A stretch of 47,864 nucleotides of DNA, taken from NCBI GenBank assembly GCA_023228645.1, contig JALOAT010000028.1, forward strand, positions 1 to 47,864. Reading direction: 5' to 3'. The stretch is from Gammaproteobacteria bacterium. Its GTDB lineage: Bacteria > Pseudomonadota > Gammaproteobacteria > Thiohalomonadales > Thiohalomonadaceae. Under the pieces are notes generated by a model, which was not told where the DNA came from, searched no databases, and worked only from the letters and a program-made list of their open reading frames with translations. Below, piece by piece: positions 22,750-31,767 of the stretch (position 1 is its first letter; the number at the start of each line of letters is the position of its first letter). The position numbers and the translations under genes were made by a program.

Positions 22750-24105
22750 TTAGAAAGGCATCCCAGGCATCCGGCCCTTGAGGCCGCGGAGCATCTTGGC
22801 CATGCCGCCCTTTTGCATGGTCTTCATCATCTTCTGCATCTGGGCGAACTGCTTGAGCATGCGGTTGACGTCCTGCACCTGGGTGCCGGAGCCCAAGGCG
22901 ATGCGGCGCTTGCGGGAGCCCTTGATGAGGTCGGGGTGGTGGCGCTCGCGGGGCGTCATGGAGTTGATGATCGCCTCGATGCGCTTGAATTCCTTGTCGT
23001 TGACCTGGTTGCGCACGTGCTCGGGGACCTGCGACATGCCGGGCAGCTTGTCCATGATGCTCATGATGCCGCCCATCTTGCCCAGCTGCTGGAGCTGGTC
23101 GCGGAAGTCCTCCAGGTCGAAGCCCTTGCCCTTGGTGATCTTCTTGGCCAGCTTGGCGGCCTGTTCCTGGTCGACCTTGCGCTGCACCTCCTCCACCAGG
23201 GTGAGCACATCGCCCATGCCGAGGATGCGCGAGGCCACGCGGTCGGGGTGGAAGGTCTCCAGGGCGGCGGTCTTCTCGCCCACGCCCATGAACTTGATGG
23301 GCTTGCCGGTGATGTGGCGCACCGACAGGGCCGCGCCGCCGCGGGCGTCGCCGTCGGTCTTGGTGAGCACTACGCCGGTGAGCGACAGGGCGTCGTTGAA
23401 GGCCTTGGCGGTGTTGGCCGCGTCCTGGCCGGTCATGCTGTCCACCACGAACAGGGTCTCGGTGGGCTCGAGGGCGGCATGCAGGCGCTGGATCTCGCCC
23501 ATCATGGCCTCGTCCACGTGCAGACGGCCGGCGGTGTCGAAGATCAGTACGTCCTTGTGGTGCTTGCTGGCATAGTCGGCCGCGGCCCGGGCGATGGCCA
23601 CCGGGTCCTGGTTCGGGTCCGACGGGAAGAAGTCCACGCCGATCTCGCCCGCCAGGGTCTTGAGCTGGTCGATGGCGGCGGGGCGGTAGACGTCGCCGCT
23701 GGCCACCACCACGGATTTCTTGCGCGTCTCCTTCAGCATGCGCGCCAGCTTGGCCACGGTGGTGGTCTTGCCGGAGCCCTGCAAGCCGGCCATGAGGATG
23801 GTCACCGGCGGGCGGGCGTTGAGGTTCAGCTCCACCGTCTCGGCGCCCATGATGCGGACCAGTTCCTCATGGACGATCTTCACCAGGGTCTGGCCGGGGG
23901 TGAGGCTTTGCAGCACTTCCTGGCCCACGGCGCGCTCGCGCACGTGGTCGATGAGCTCGCGGATCACCGGCAGGGCCACGTCGGCCTCGATGAGGGCCAT
24001 GCGCACCTCGCGCAGGGTCTCCTTGACGTTGTCCTCGGTGAGGCGGCCGGCGCCGCGCAGGTCGCGAAGGGTTCGGGTAAGTCGCTCGGTCAGGCCGTCG
24101 AACAT
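22750..24105 (-). CDS. ffh: signal recognition particle GTPase Ffh
   Basis: 451 residues. An N domain (MFDGLTERLTRTLRDLRG) is followed by the G domain with GLQGSGKTTTVAKLA, DTAGR and TKTDGDARGG, and by a Met-rich M domain ending in KMLRGLKGRMPGMPF that binds 4.5S RNA and signal peptides. It targets inner-membrane proteins co-translationally with FtsY. The ATG at 24105 has GAGG upstream; an upstream in-frame start at 24141 adds an unconserved tail. Confidence 0.97.
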   Translation of the reverse strand: MFDGLTERLTRTLRDLRGAGRLTEDNVKETLREVRMALIEADVALPVIRELIDHVRERAVGQEVLQSLTPGQTLVKIVHEELVRIMGAETVELNLNARPPVTILMAGLQGSGKTTTVAKLARMLKETRKKSVVVASGDVYRPAAIDQLKTLAGEIGVDFFPSDPNQDPVAIARAAADYASKHHKDVLIFDTAGRLHVDEAMMGEIQRLHAALEPTETLFVVDSMTGQDAANTAKAFNDALSLTGVVLTKTDGDARGGAALSVRHITGKPIKFMGVGEKTAALETFHPDRVASRILGMGDVLTLVEEVQRKVDQEQAAKLAKKITKGKGFDLEDFRDQLQQLGKMGGIMSIMDKLPGMSQVPEHVRNQVNDKEFKRIEAIINSMTPRERHHPDLIKGSRKRRIALGSGTQVQDVNRMLKQFAQMQKMMKTMQKGGMAKMLRGLKGRMPGMPF

Positions 24106-24168
24106 GGAAACCTCAACAAATGGAAAGCGCGGGACCGGCAACGGCCCCGGGTGCGGGCAAGCGCGGAA

Positions 24169-24951
24169 TTATAGCGTGAAGACTTCGCCGCCGGAGAGCT
24201 GGCCCACGTCGCGATCGCTGATGAGCTGGCGACATTCGTGGGCGATGGTCTCCTCCTCGCCGGGCTTGGCGTGTGTGAGGTAGACCTTGGGACGATGATG
24301 GAGTTTCCGCAGGTCCTGGGCCAGCAGGGTTGGGCAGTAATGCCGGGCCATGCGGCAGAGTTCCATCTCGTCATCGGCAAACGCGGCCTCTACCACCAGC
24401 AGATCGAGTCGGGGTTCGGCGTTGAGCGCCTGCCAGAAGGAGTCGTTGGTGGTGGTGTCGCCACTGAAGGCGAAGGTCCCGGTGGGTCCACTCACGCAGT
24501 AACCCACCGTGGGAACGATGTGGTTCACCGGGATCATGCGGAATTTGAGCGCCCCGACCCGCACCGGATGTTCCGCATCCATGGGAATGAACTTCAGGAC
24601 TGGGCGCTCTGGATGGGGAAGGCGGGTGAAATCGGGCCAGATCACGCCGTTGAACAGGTGTTTTTCCAGGGCCCGCAGGGTATCGGCCTGGGCATACACC
24701 TCGATGGGCTGGCGGACCAGGTCGAAGATGCTGTCGACCATGAGCGGGATGCAGTGCACGTGATCGAGGTGGGAATGGGTAAGGAAGATCCGGCGGACAT
24801 GCGCCATTTCATCGAGCGTCAGGCTGCCGACGCCGCTACCCGCGTCGATGAGCGATTCGCCGTCGACCAGAAACGATGTGGTTCGGTGGCCGGCCCCGAT
24901 ACCGCCGCTGCACCCCAGAACACGAAGCTCCATACTGACCCGACTCTCCAT
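24169..24951 (-). CDS. metallo-beta-lactamase-fold hydrolase (class II cyclic-nucleotide phosphodiesterase-like)
   Basis: 260 residues. The metal-binding signature THSHLDH (58-64) is followed by PVNHIVPTVGY, AFSGDTTTND and YLTHAKPGEEE, which supply the remaining ligands of the fold. The closest recognisable group is the class II 3',5'-cyclic-nucleotide phosphodiesterase/RNase Z-like set, so a phosphodiesterase role is likely but the substrate is unknown. The ATG at 24951 has GAGGG in position; ATG at 24933 gives MELRVLGCSGG and is an alternative. It lies upstream of ffh on the same strand and diverges from the ccsA-like gene. Confidence 0.85.
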   Translation of the reverse strand: MESRVSMELRVLGCSGGIGAGHRTTSFLVDGESLIDAGSGVGSLTLDEMAHVRRIFLTHSHLDHVHCIPLMVDSIFDLVRQPIEVYAQADTLRALEKHLFNGVIWPDFTRLPHPERPVLKFIPMDAEHPVRVGALKFRMIPVNHIVPTVGYCVSGPTGTFAFSGDTTTNDSFWQALNAEPRLDLLVVEAAFADDEMELCRMARHYCPTLLAQDLRKLHHRPKVYLTHAKPGEEETIAHECRQLISDRDVGQLSGGEVFTL

Positions 24952-25186
24952 GGCGCCCTCGCAGCGCCCTAAATGGTTGACCGAGCGACCGGGGCCGCCT
25001 GTTGGATGCTTTTTTAACATGCTGCCCAGGCGCTTGTCACAGAGACCGTGGCGAACCCGCTGCCCATGGGTGTCAGCATTTCATCACCGGATTGACACGA
25101 TTTCCGGGACGCCGTTCCCAACGATAGTCGGAGTTTAACGCGCGTGCCGAACTGTGCCATCATGCGCACGGAAACGGACCCCAACC

Positions 25187-25990
25187 ATGAACATGAGCCT
25201 CCCCGTCATCGCTGCCTTCCTCTATATTGGCGCCGCCGTGCTGCTGGGGCTGCGTCTGATCAAGGGGGCCGAGGCCAAGGTCACCTCAAAAGCGGCGCCG
25301 CTGCTGCTCTGGTTCGCCGCCCTGGCCGTCCACCTGCCGAGCCTGTACGCCGACATTCTTACTCCCTCCGGCCTGCACCTGACGTTCTTCAATATGGTGT
25401 CACTGGTAATGGACGTCATCGCCCTGGTGCTGCTGGCCACGGCCGTTGTGCGTCCGGTGGAGAGCCTGGGCGTATTCGTGCTTCCCATGGCGGCGCTCGC
25501 CGCGCTGGTGCGCATCGCCGTACCCGCGGACGGCGGCGTGATCGGCTACGGCAATCCCGGACTGCAGGCGCACATCCTGCTCTCCATCCTGGCCTACAGC
25601 CTGTTCGCCATTGCGGCGGTGCAGGCCGTGCTGCTCGCCATCCAGAATCGTCACCTGCGCAACCGCCGCCCCGGCGGCTTCATCCGCGCCCTGCCTCCGC
25701 TCGACACCATGGAGCAGTTACTGTTCCAGATGATTGCGGTGGGTTACGTACTGCTGACGCTGGCGCTGGTCAGCGGCGTGCACTACCTGGAAGACATCTT
25801 CGCGCAGCACCTGGTGCACAAGACCACACTCTCCATCTTCGCCTGGTTGCTGTTCAGCGTGCTGCTGTGGGGACGCCATTACTTCGGCTGGCGCGGGCGC
25901 ACGGCCATCCGCTGGACCCTGGTCGGCTTCGTCGTGCTCATGTTGGCGTATTTCGGCAGCAAATTCGTGCTGGAACTCATCCTCGGTTGA
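25187..25990 (+). CDS. CcsA/YpjD-type cytochrome c assembly membrane protein
   Basis: 267 residues with eight predicted membrane helices. It matches the cytochrome c assembly (CcsA/HemX-like) family as represented by E. coli YpjD, whose biochemical role is not settled; haem handling is inferred from the family. The conserved core HILLSILAYSLFAIAAVQA and HKTTLSIFAWLLFS carry the His residues expected of haem-associated members. The ATG at 25187 gives MNMSLPVIAAF. It is divergent from ffh and followed by the corB-like gene, the order found in many gammaproteobacteria. Confidence 0.88.
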   Translation: MNMSLPVIAAFLYIGAAVLLGLRLIKGAEAKVTSKAAPLLLWFAALAVHLPSLYADILTPSGLHLTFFNMVSLVMDVIALVLLATAVVRPVESLGVFVLPMAALAALVRIAVPADGGVIGYGNPGLQAHILLSILAYSLFAIAAVQAVLLAIQNRHLRNRRPGGFIRALPPLDTMEQLLFQMIAVGYVLLTLALVSGVHYLEDIFAQHLVHKTTLSIFAWLLFSVLLWGRHYFGWRGRTAIRWTLVGFVVLMLAYFGSKFVLELILG

Positions 25991-26045
25991 CGCGGCAGGC
26001 CTCCTGCCCTTCAAATAGCGCTTCCACACTACTGCCGGCCCCGCG

Positions 26046-27347
26046 TTGATAAGCGAAATACCCATAGGCGTCCTCATCGCCGCCCTCGTCGTCCTGGTGT
26101 TGCTCTCGGCCTTTTTCTCGGGCTCGGAAACCGCCCTTTTCAGCATCAACCGCTATCGGCTCCGCCATCGGGCCAAGAGTGGTCACCGCGGCGCCAAGCG
26201 TACACAACGTCTGCTGGAGCGTCCGGACCGGCTCATCGGCCTGATTCTGCTCGGCAACAACTTCGTCAACATCCTCGCCTCCTCCGCCGCGACGCTCATC
26301 GGCATGCGTCTGTTCGGGGATGCGGGCATCGCGATTGCCGCAGGTTTGTTGACCCTGGTGGTGCTCGTTTTCGGCGAGGTCACCCCGAAGACCCTGGCGG
26401 CGCTGAATCCAGAGCGCATCGCGTTCCTCGCGAGTTACGTCCTGGACGCCCTGTTGCGCATCTTTTATCCCCTGGTGTGGATGCTGAACGGCATCACCAA
26501 CAGCCTGCTGCGCCTGTTCGGCATCACGGCCGACAAGGCACAACACCATCACCTTTCCCCCGACGAACTGCGCACCGTGGTGCACGAGGCCGGCAGCCTC
26601 GTTCCCCAGCGCCACCAGCAGATGCTGCTCAGCATCCTCGATCTGGAGAACGTCACCGTGGAACACATCATGGTGCCGCGCAACGACGTCCTGGGCCTCG
26701 ACATCGACCAGCCATGGGACCGTGTTCTCCAGCAACTGGTGAGCAGCCAGCACACGCGCCTGCCGGTTTACAAAGGCGACATCGATCACGTGGTCGGCAT
26801 CGTGCACCTGCGCAACTTCCTCGCCCTGCAGCACAAGGCCGCAGTCACCAAGGCGGATTTCCTCGGCATCGTCCGCGAGGCCTATTTCATCCCCGAAGGC
26901 ACGCCGCTCAATACCCAACTGTTGAATTTCCAGCAGCAACGGGAGCGTACCGGCCTGGTGGTGGACGAATACGGCGACATCCTGGGCCTGGTCACCCTGG
27001 ACGACATCCTTGAGGAGATCGTCGGGGAATTTACTACCGACCCGGCCATGGCGAACCGCGCCATCCATCCCCAGTCCGACGGCACCTATTTGGTGGACTG
27101 TTCGGTGGGCGTGCGTGAACTCAACCGCACCCTGGGCTGGTCGCTGCCCACCGAGGGCCCCAAGACTCTCAACGGCTTGGTCATGGAATACCTGGAAACC
27201 ATCCCCGAACCGGGTACCACCTTCCTCCTGGAAGGCCAGCCTATCGAGGTAGTGCAAACCGGCGAGCATGCGGTCAAGACCGTGCGGATTGACCCCACCT
27301 ATCAAGCCAGGGGCCGCTCCGATACGGCAGCCGATGCAGAAGTGTGA
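26046..27347 (+). CDS. CNNM/CorB-type membrane protein with CBS domains
   Basis: 433 residues. An N-terminal CNNM membrane domain (about 5-180, with FFSGSETALFSIN and GNNFVNILASS) is followed by two CBS domains (about 200-330, with MVPRNDVLGLD and GLVVDEYGDILGLVTLDD) and a C-terminal CorC_HlyC domain (about 345-425). Family members take part in Mg2+/Co2+ efflux. The apparent start is TTG at 26046, with no ATG nearby that keeps the first helix. It lies 55 bp after the CcsA-type gene. Confidence 0.9.
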   Translation: MISEIPIGVLIAALVVLVLLSAFFSGSETALFSINRYRLRHRAKSGHRGAKRTQRLLERPDRLIGLILLGNNFVNILASSAATLIGMRLFGDAGIAIAAGLLTLVVLVFGEVTPKTLAALNPERIAFLASYVLDALLRIFYPLVWMLNGITNSLLRLFGITADKAQHHHLSPDELRTVVHEAGSLVPQRHQQMLLSILDLENVTVEHIMVPRNDVLGLDIDQPWDRVLQQLVSSQHTRLPVYKGDIDHVVGIVHLRNFLALQHKAAVTKADFLGIVREAYFIPEGTPLNTQLLNFQQQRERTGLVVDEYGDILGLVTLDDILEEIVGEFTTDPAMANRAIHPQSDGTYLVDCSVGVRELNRTLGWSLPTEGPKTLNGLVMEYLETIPEPGTTFLLEGQPIEVVQTGEHAVKTVRIDPTYQARGRSDTAADAEV

Positions 27348-27392
27348 ACCCGATACCAGAACCCGGACCAGCCAGACCCGCCCGCCTGCGCA

Positions 27393-27428
27393 CTGGTTGT
27401 ACAACCAGCGAGAGACAATGCATATAAT
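27393..27428 (+). promoter_or_regulatory. promoter with 16-bp perfect palindrome upstream of the FHA-PilZ pair
   Basis: TATAAT at 27423-27428 is a perfect -10 with no good -35 at 17 bp. At 27393-27408, where the -35 should lie, is CTGGTTGTACAACCAG, a perfect palindrome. This arrangement suggests a dimeric regulator covering or replacing the -35. The GTG start of the FHA gene is about 40 bp downstream. Confidence 0.55.
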
Positions 27429-27469
27429 GCCTTGTCAGTCATTGAGTTCGATATGAGGAAAGGGGCCCG

Positions 27470-28135
27470 GTGTCCACGTTGACACTGTCATTCAAAGGCA
27501 TGGAGCTGAAGGTGATTCCGCTTGCCCCGGGCGAGATGATCATCGGTAGCGATCCGTCCTGCGCCATCCATATCGATAGCCTGGCGATCCAGCCTCGCCA
27601 CGCCAGTGTCCGCACGCACGATACCGAGAGCGTCCTGCGCGATCTGGCCACGCCAGATGGCACCTACGTGAACAACGAAAAGGTGACCGAGCGCGTGCTC
27701 AAGGACCGCGACGACATCCGTGTCGGCAAGCACAATCTCGTGTTCCATTTCGCACCGCCGGACAAGAAAGCCGTGCCGCTGCCGGAGGTCGCAACGCCGG
27801 CGCCAGTACCGGCCGCCGCCACGGAAGCCGAGCCCGAGATCAATTTCGACGAATTCGCCGTCGCGACCAAGGTCAAGAATGCCTGGCTGCAGATCATGAG
27901 CGGCCACAATGTGGGCAAGAACATCAGCCTGAACCGCAAGCTGACCAACCTGGGCACCCCGGGGATCCAGACCGCCATCATTGCCAAGCGCAACGACGGC
28001 TATTTCCTCTCGCACCTGGAAGGCGAGCAGTCACCCAAGGTCGGCGACGTGGCCATTGGCGACAAGAGTTGGCCGCTCAACGACGGCGACATCATCCAGA
28101 TCGGCAATGTCCGAATGCAGTTCTACTTCGAATGA
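27470..28135 (+). CDS. FHA domain protein (two FHA-like modules)
   Basis: 221 residues. The first FHA fold (about 20-95) shows IIGSDPSCAIHI, QPRHASVR and DGTYVNNEKV, the usual phosphothreonine-binding elements. A Pro/Ala/Glu linker (105-130) leads to a second, more degenerate module (about 140-220, GHNVGKNISLNRKLTNLG to NDGDIIQIGNVRMQFYF). FHA domains bind phosphothreonine on partner proteins; no kinase gene was seen in the window. The start is GTG at 27470 with AGGAAAGGGG upstream. The stop overlaps the next ATG (ATGA). Confidence 0.88.
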   Translation: MSTLTLSFKGMELKVIPLAPGEMIIGSDPSCAIHIDSLAIQPRHASVRTHDTESVLRDLATPDGTYVNNEKVTERVLKDRDDIRVGKHNLVFHFAPPDKKAVPLPEVATPAPVPAAATEAEPEINFDEFAVATKVKNAWLQIMSGHNVGKNISLNRKLTNLGTPGIQTAIIAKRNDGYFLSHLEGEQSPKVGDVAIGDKSWPLNDGDIIQIGNVRMQFYFE

Positions 28136-28509
28136 GTGATACCGACGACCGCCGCCATTTCCTGCGCTTTGCTATGGACGCCCACGTGCGTATCGAAAGC
28201 GATGGCGGCACTTATGACGCAAAACTGGTGGACATCTCGCTCAGCGGCGCGCTGATCGCCACCCCGCCGGGATGCCCTTGCCGTGACGGCGACGTCGCCC
28301 GGCTGACCATCTCACTGCCCGATTCCGACGTGGTCATCAACATGGAAGGCCGCGTGGTACACCGCGGAGCGGACTTGCTCGGCTATCGCTGCGAGCACAT
28401 CGATCTCACCAGCATCTCCCACCTCAAGCGCATGGTTGAGCTGAACCTGGGCGACGAACGCCAGCTCGAACGCGAACTCAGCGAGCTCATTGCGGTTCAT
28501 TCCAGCTAA
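28132..28509 (+). CDS. PilZ domain protein (predicted c-di-GMP receptor)
   Basis: 125 residues. RRHFLR near the N-terminus (residues 7-12) and DISLSGALI (about 34-42) supply the RxxxR and D/NxSxxG motifs that bind cyclic di-GMP. A short C-terminal helix (KRMVELNLGDERQLERELSEL) could contact a partner. The ATG overlaps the FHA stop codon, so the two proteins are translationally coupled and probably act together, linking a phosphothreonine readout to c-di-GMP. This is inference. Confidence 0.9.
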   Translation: MSDTDDRRHFLRFAMDAHVRIESDGGTYDAKLVDISLSGALIATPPGCPCRDGDVARLTISLPDSDVVINMEGRVVHRGADLLGYRCEHIDLTSISHLKRMVELNLGDERQLERELSELIAVHSS

Positions 28510-28516
28510 GACGTGT

Positions 28517-28670
28517 CAACGCGGAGGGCGCGGAGACGCGGAGGACGCAGAGGAAATGCCGGTACAGGCAGTGTTTTGCCTGAGAGAGCTGTTCCCGCCG
28601 AAGGTATCTGAGGCGCTGAGCAACAATATCGTTTCTCCGCGTTCTCCGCGTCTCCGCGCCCTCCGCGTTG
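28517..28670. repeat. dispersed palindrome, CGCGGAG-type arms, copy A
   Basis: The left arm 28517-28555 (CAACGCGGAGGGCGCGGAG...) and right arm 28632-28670 are inverted repeats of about 38 bp with only a few mismatches, 27 bp being perfect, around a 76-bp centre. It fills the gap between convergent PilZ and radA genes and may terminate both. Confidence 0.85.
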
Positions 28671-28676
28671 TGTCTC

Positions 28677-30041
28677 TCACGCCTGCGACAGCGCATCCGC
28701 CAAACGGCGGACGCCGATGACTTCGAGGCCTTCGGGGGGGCGCTTGGGGACGTTGGCTTCGGGGACGATGGCGCGGGTAAAGCCGTGTTTGGCCGCTTCG
28801 CGCAGGCGGTCCTGGCCGTTGGGCACGGGACGGATCTCGCCGGCGAGGCCCACTTCGCCGAACGCAACGAACCCCTGAGCCGGCGCGCGGTTGCGCAGGC
28901 TGGAAAGCACGGAAAGAAGCACCGGCAGGTCGGCGCCGGTCTCGGTGACGCGCACGCCGCCCACCACGTTCACGAACACATCCTGGTCGTAGGTGGCGAC
29001 GCCGCCGTGGCGATGCAGCACGGCGAGCAGCATGGCCAGGCGGTTCTGTTCCAGGCCGAGGGTCACGCGACGGGGGTTGGACAGGTGGCTCTCATCCACC
29101 AGGGCCTGCACTTCCACGAGTAGTGGCCGGCTACCTTCGAGGGTGACCATCACCACGCTGCCCGGCACTTCCTCTTCATGGCGCGACAGGAAAATGGCCG
29201 AGGGATTGCTCACCTCCTTGAGGCCCTTTTCCGTCATGGCGAACACGCCCAATTCGTTGACCGCGCCGAAGCGGTTCTTGAAGGCGCGCACCACGCGGAA
29301 ACGGCTGCCGGCATCGCCCTCGAAATACAGCACGGTGTCGACCATGTGTTCGAGCACGCGCGGGCCGGCCAGTTGGCCTTCCTTGGTGACGTGGCCGACC
29401 AGAAACAGGGCCGCACCGCTTTGCTTGGCGTAGCGCACCAGTTGGGCCGCACTCTCGCGCACCTGGGCTACCGAACCGGGCGCCGATTGCAGCAATTCGG
29501 TGAACACGGTCTGGATGGAATCGACGACCAACACCTGCGGCCGCTCGCGGGTTGCCGCTTCGAGGATGCCCTCCACGCGGGTTTCCGCCAGCAGGCGCAC
29601 GCGCTGCGCCGCGATGCCGAGGCGGTGGGCGCGCAGGCTCACCTGTTGGGGTGATTCCTCGCCGGTGACGTACAGCACGCCGCAGCGCTCGGAGAGCGTG
29701 GCCAGGGTCTGCAACAACAAGGTGGATTTGCCGATGCCCGGGTCACCGCCGATGAGGACCACCGAACCGGGCACCAGACCGCCGCCCAGCACCCGATCGA
29801 ATTCGTCGAGCCGGGTGGGCAGGCGCGCCACATCGTCGGGGGTCACCGCGGCAAGGGCCTGGACTTCGACGTTACCTGCCGTGCCCGCATAGCCCGCGAA
29901 GCGGCCGCCGCGTGGGGTACTCGGTGCCGCCACAGTTTCCACCAGGGTGTTCCAGGCGCCGCACTCGCCGCACTGCCCGGCCCACTTGGGCGCCTGCGCC
30001 CCGCACTCGGTGCAGGTGTAGAGGTTCTTCGCCTTGGCCAT
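28677..30041 (-). CDS. radA: DNA repair protein RadA
   Basis: 454 residues. An N-terminal zinc finger (CTECGAQAPKWAGQCGECG, Cys4) is followed by a RecA-like ATPase with GGDPGIGKST and VDSIQTV, the RadA-specific KNRFG motif (FKNRFGAVNELG), and a Lon-like C-terminal domain. It is a helicase that drives branch migration in recombinational repair. Its ATG overlaps the stop of the small lipoprotein gene (ATGA). Confidence 0.97.
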   Translation of the reverse strand: MAKAKNLYTCTECGAQAPKWAGQCGECGAWNTLVETVAAPSTPRGGRFAGYAGTAGNVEVQALAAVTPDDVARLPTRLDEFDRVLGGGLVPGSVVLIGGDPGIGKSTLLLQTLATLSERCGVLYVTGEESPQQVSLRAHRLGIAAQRVRLLAETRVEGILEAATRERPQVLVVDSIQTVFTELLQSAPGSVAQVRESAAQLVRYAKQSGAALFLVGHVTKEGQLAGPRVLEHMVDTVLYFEGDAGSRFRVVRAFKNRFGAVNELGVFAMTEKGLKEVSNPSAIFLSRHEEEVPGSVVMVTLEGSRPLLVEVQALVDESHLSNPRRVTLGLEQNRLAMLLAVLHRHGGVATYDQDVFVNVVGGVRVTETGADLPVLLSVLSSLRNRAPAQGFVAFGEVGLAGEIRPVPNGQDRLREAAKHGFTRAIVPEANVPKRPPEGLEVIGVRRLADALSQA

Positions 30042-30253
30042 CAGTCGCGGTCGTCGTAATCGGGGTAGCGGGGGCCGCGGCCGTGGGTCTTGCCGGCGTC
30101 GCGGCGGCGCAGCAGCCAGAGCGCGCCGAAGATGAGCGCGGCGGGTACGAACACCAGCAGGGTCACGCGACCGCCGGGTGACTTGAGCGCCTCACAACCG
30201 CTCAGCAACACGGCTGCGGACAGGATGGGCAACAGCCTCCATGTGAGCTTCAT
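30041..30253 (-). CDS. 70-residue lipoprotein, function unknown
   Basis: A leader with lipobox LLSGC (Cys20) is followed by a short linker, a hydrophobic segment (about 30-48, TLLVFVPAALIFGALWLL) and a basic/acidic tail ending PDYDDRD. Lipidation together with a possible membrane helix is odd for so small a protein. Both ends overlap neighbours by ATGA (nudix stop upstream, radA start downstream), so it is translated as part of the chain. I do not recognise a family. Confidence 0.75.
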   Translation of the reverse strand: MKLTWRLLPILSAAVLLSGCEALKSPGGRVTLLVFVPAALIFGALWLLRRRDAGKTHGRGPRYPDYDDRD

Positions 30254-30684
30254 GGCTTCCCTCCGGGGAGATCGGGAAAAACGCTGGCGAGGGCGCGGCG
30301 GGTTTCGGCATTCACGGGAAAGCGATCCAGTTCGGCGAGGGGGATCCACGCGGCCTCGGCCGCGTCGCTGCCCGCGCGGGGCTCCCCTTCCAGCCAGGTG
30401 CCGAACAGGTCCACGACCACGTAGTGGCAGCGCACCTGTTCCTCTGCGCGCTCGATGTATTCGAAGGTGTAGGCCGGGCGGCTTGCGCGGATGCGCACGC
30501 CGGTTTCCTCGAGGATTTCCCGTTCGGCAGCGGCCTGCAAGTTTTCGCCCAGGCGGACCTTGCCGCCGGGGATCGCCCATTCGCCTGCATACGGCGGCTT
30601 GGCGCGGCGCACCAGCAGCACGGCGCCGCCGCGGCGTACGATGGCGCCCGTCCCCAGCACCGGTCCTTGGCGGGACGGCGTCAT
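30250..30684 (-). CDS. Nudix hydrolase
   Basis: 144 residues. The Nudix box is complete: G41-x5-E47-x7-REILEETGV (55-63). The N-terminal strand GTGAIVRRGGAVLLVRRA and the APPYAGEWAIPGG-like entry suggest an ADP-ribose or nucleotide-sugar pyrophosphatase, but the substrate cannot be fixed. The start at 30684 (MTPSRQGP) lies 8 bp after alr. Its stop overlaps the lipoprotein start. Confidence 0.92.
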   Translation of the reverse strand: MTPSRQGPVLGTGAIVRRGGAVLLVRRAKPPYAGEWAIPGGKVRLGENLQAAAEREILEETGVRIRASRPAYTFEYIERAEEQVRCHYVVVDLFGTWLEGEPRAGSDAAEAAWIPLAELDRFPVNAETRRALASVFPDLPGGKP

Positions 30685-30691
30685 GCGCGCC

Positions 30692-31765
30692 TCAGATCTC
30701 CACGCGCGCGACGCGCGGGGTGATGCCGCACAACAGCGTATAGGCGATGGTGCCGGCGCACTCGGCCACTTCCTCCACCGGCAGTTCATCGCCCCACAGC
30801 ACGACCGGATCACCGACACGGGCGTCGGGCTGGCTGCGCAGATCCACGGTGAGCATGTCCATGGACACACGGCCGATGAGCGGCACGCGCTTGCCGTTGA
30901 CCAACACGGGGGTACCGGTGCGCGCGTGGCGCGGATAGCCGTCGCCGTAACCGGCGGCCACCACACCCACCGGCATGTCTTCGGGGCAGGTCCAGGTGCC
31001 GCCGTAACCGACAGGAAAACCGCGCTTGAGGTGATTCACGGCGATGAGCTCCGAGCGCAGCGTCATCACCGGTTCGAGGCCTTCCTGCATACCGACGCGA
31101 CCGACGAACGGCGATACGCCATACAGCATGATGCCCGGCCGCGCCCACTCGGTATGCGAGGCGGGCCAGCCGAGCACACCGGCCGAATTGGCCACGGAGC
31201 GCAGGCCTTCGAGCCCTACCGTGGCCTCGGCAAAGGCCTGTAACTGGCGCGTCGTGGCCGGGTCGCTGCGATCGTCCGCGTTGGCGAGATGGGTCAGGAA
31301 GCCGAGGCGTTTCACGCCGGCGATACGCCCGAGCCGTGCCCAGGCCTCCTGCACATGCTCGGGTAGAAAGCCGAGCCGATGCATGCCCGAGTCCACCTTG
31401 AGCCACACCTGGACCGGCGTGTTGAGCGGCGCCTGTTCGAGCATGGCCAGTTGTTCGTGGTGGTGCACCACGGTGGTGACGCGGTGCTGCTGAATGAGCG
31501 CCAGTTCATCGGCGTGAAAGAAGCCTTCCAGCAGCGCGATGGGCGTTTCGATGCCCGCCTCGCGCAGCGCCACGGCCTCGCCGATGGAGGCGACCGCAAG
31601 GGCATCCGTGGCCGCGCCGAGGGCGCGCGCCACGCGCACCATGCCGTGTCCATAACCATCCGCCTTGATGGCGGCCATGATGCGGCTGTGCGGTGCGGCG
31701 CGGCGCGCCATCTGCAGGTTATGGCGCAAAGCGGAAAGCTTGAGCTCCACACGGGTGGCGCGCAT
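30692..31765 (-). CDS. alr: alanine racemase
   Basis: 357 residues. It is a PLP enzyme that makes D-Ala for peptidoglycan. The PLP lysine lies in AAIKADGYGHG (about residues 31-41), and the catalytic Tyr region is near MDMLTVDL in the C-terminal beta domain. It starts 3 bp after the dnaB stop, the usual dnaB-alr order. Confidence 0.97.
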   Translation of the reverse strand: MRATRVELKLSALRHNLQMARRAAPHSRIMAAIKADGYGHGMVRVARALGAATDALAVASIGEAVALREAGIETPIALLEGFFHADELALIQQHRVTTVVHHHEQLAMLEQAPLNTPVQVWLKVDSGMHRLGFLPEHVQEAWARLGRIAGVKRLGFLTHLANADDRSDPATTRQLQAFAEATVGLEGLRSVANSAGVLGWPASHTEWARPGIMLYGVSPFVGRVGMQEGLEPVMTLRSELIAVNHLKRGFPVGYGGTWTCPEDMPVGVVAAGYGDGYPRHARTGTPVLVNGKRVPLIGRVSMDMLTVDLRSQPDARVGDPVVLWGDELPVEEVAECAGTIAYTLLCGITPRVARVEI

Positions 31766-31767
31766 GC

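Noticed and set aside
22717..24174. Long plus-strand reading frame (485 codons) opposite ffh
   Set aside because: It is antisense to a certain ffh gene. The translation is His/Leu/Ala-rich and follows third-position GC bias, with no recognisable domain.
25977..27404. Minus-strand frame of 475 codons opposite the CorB-type gene
   Set aside because: The plus-strand gene has CNNM, CBS and CorC motifs in order; the antisense product is low-complexity.
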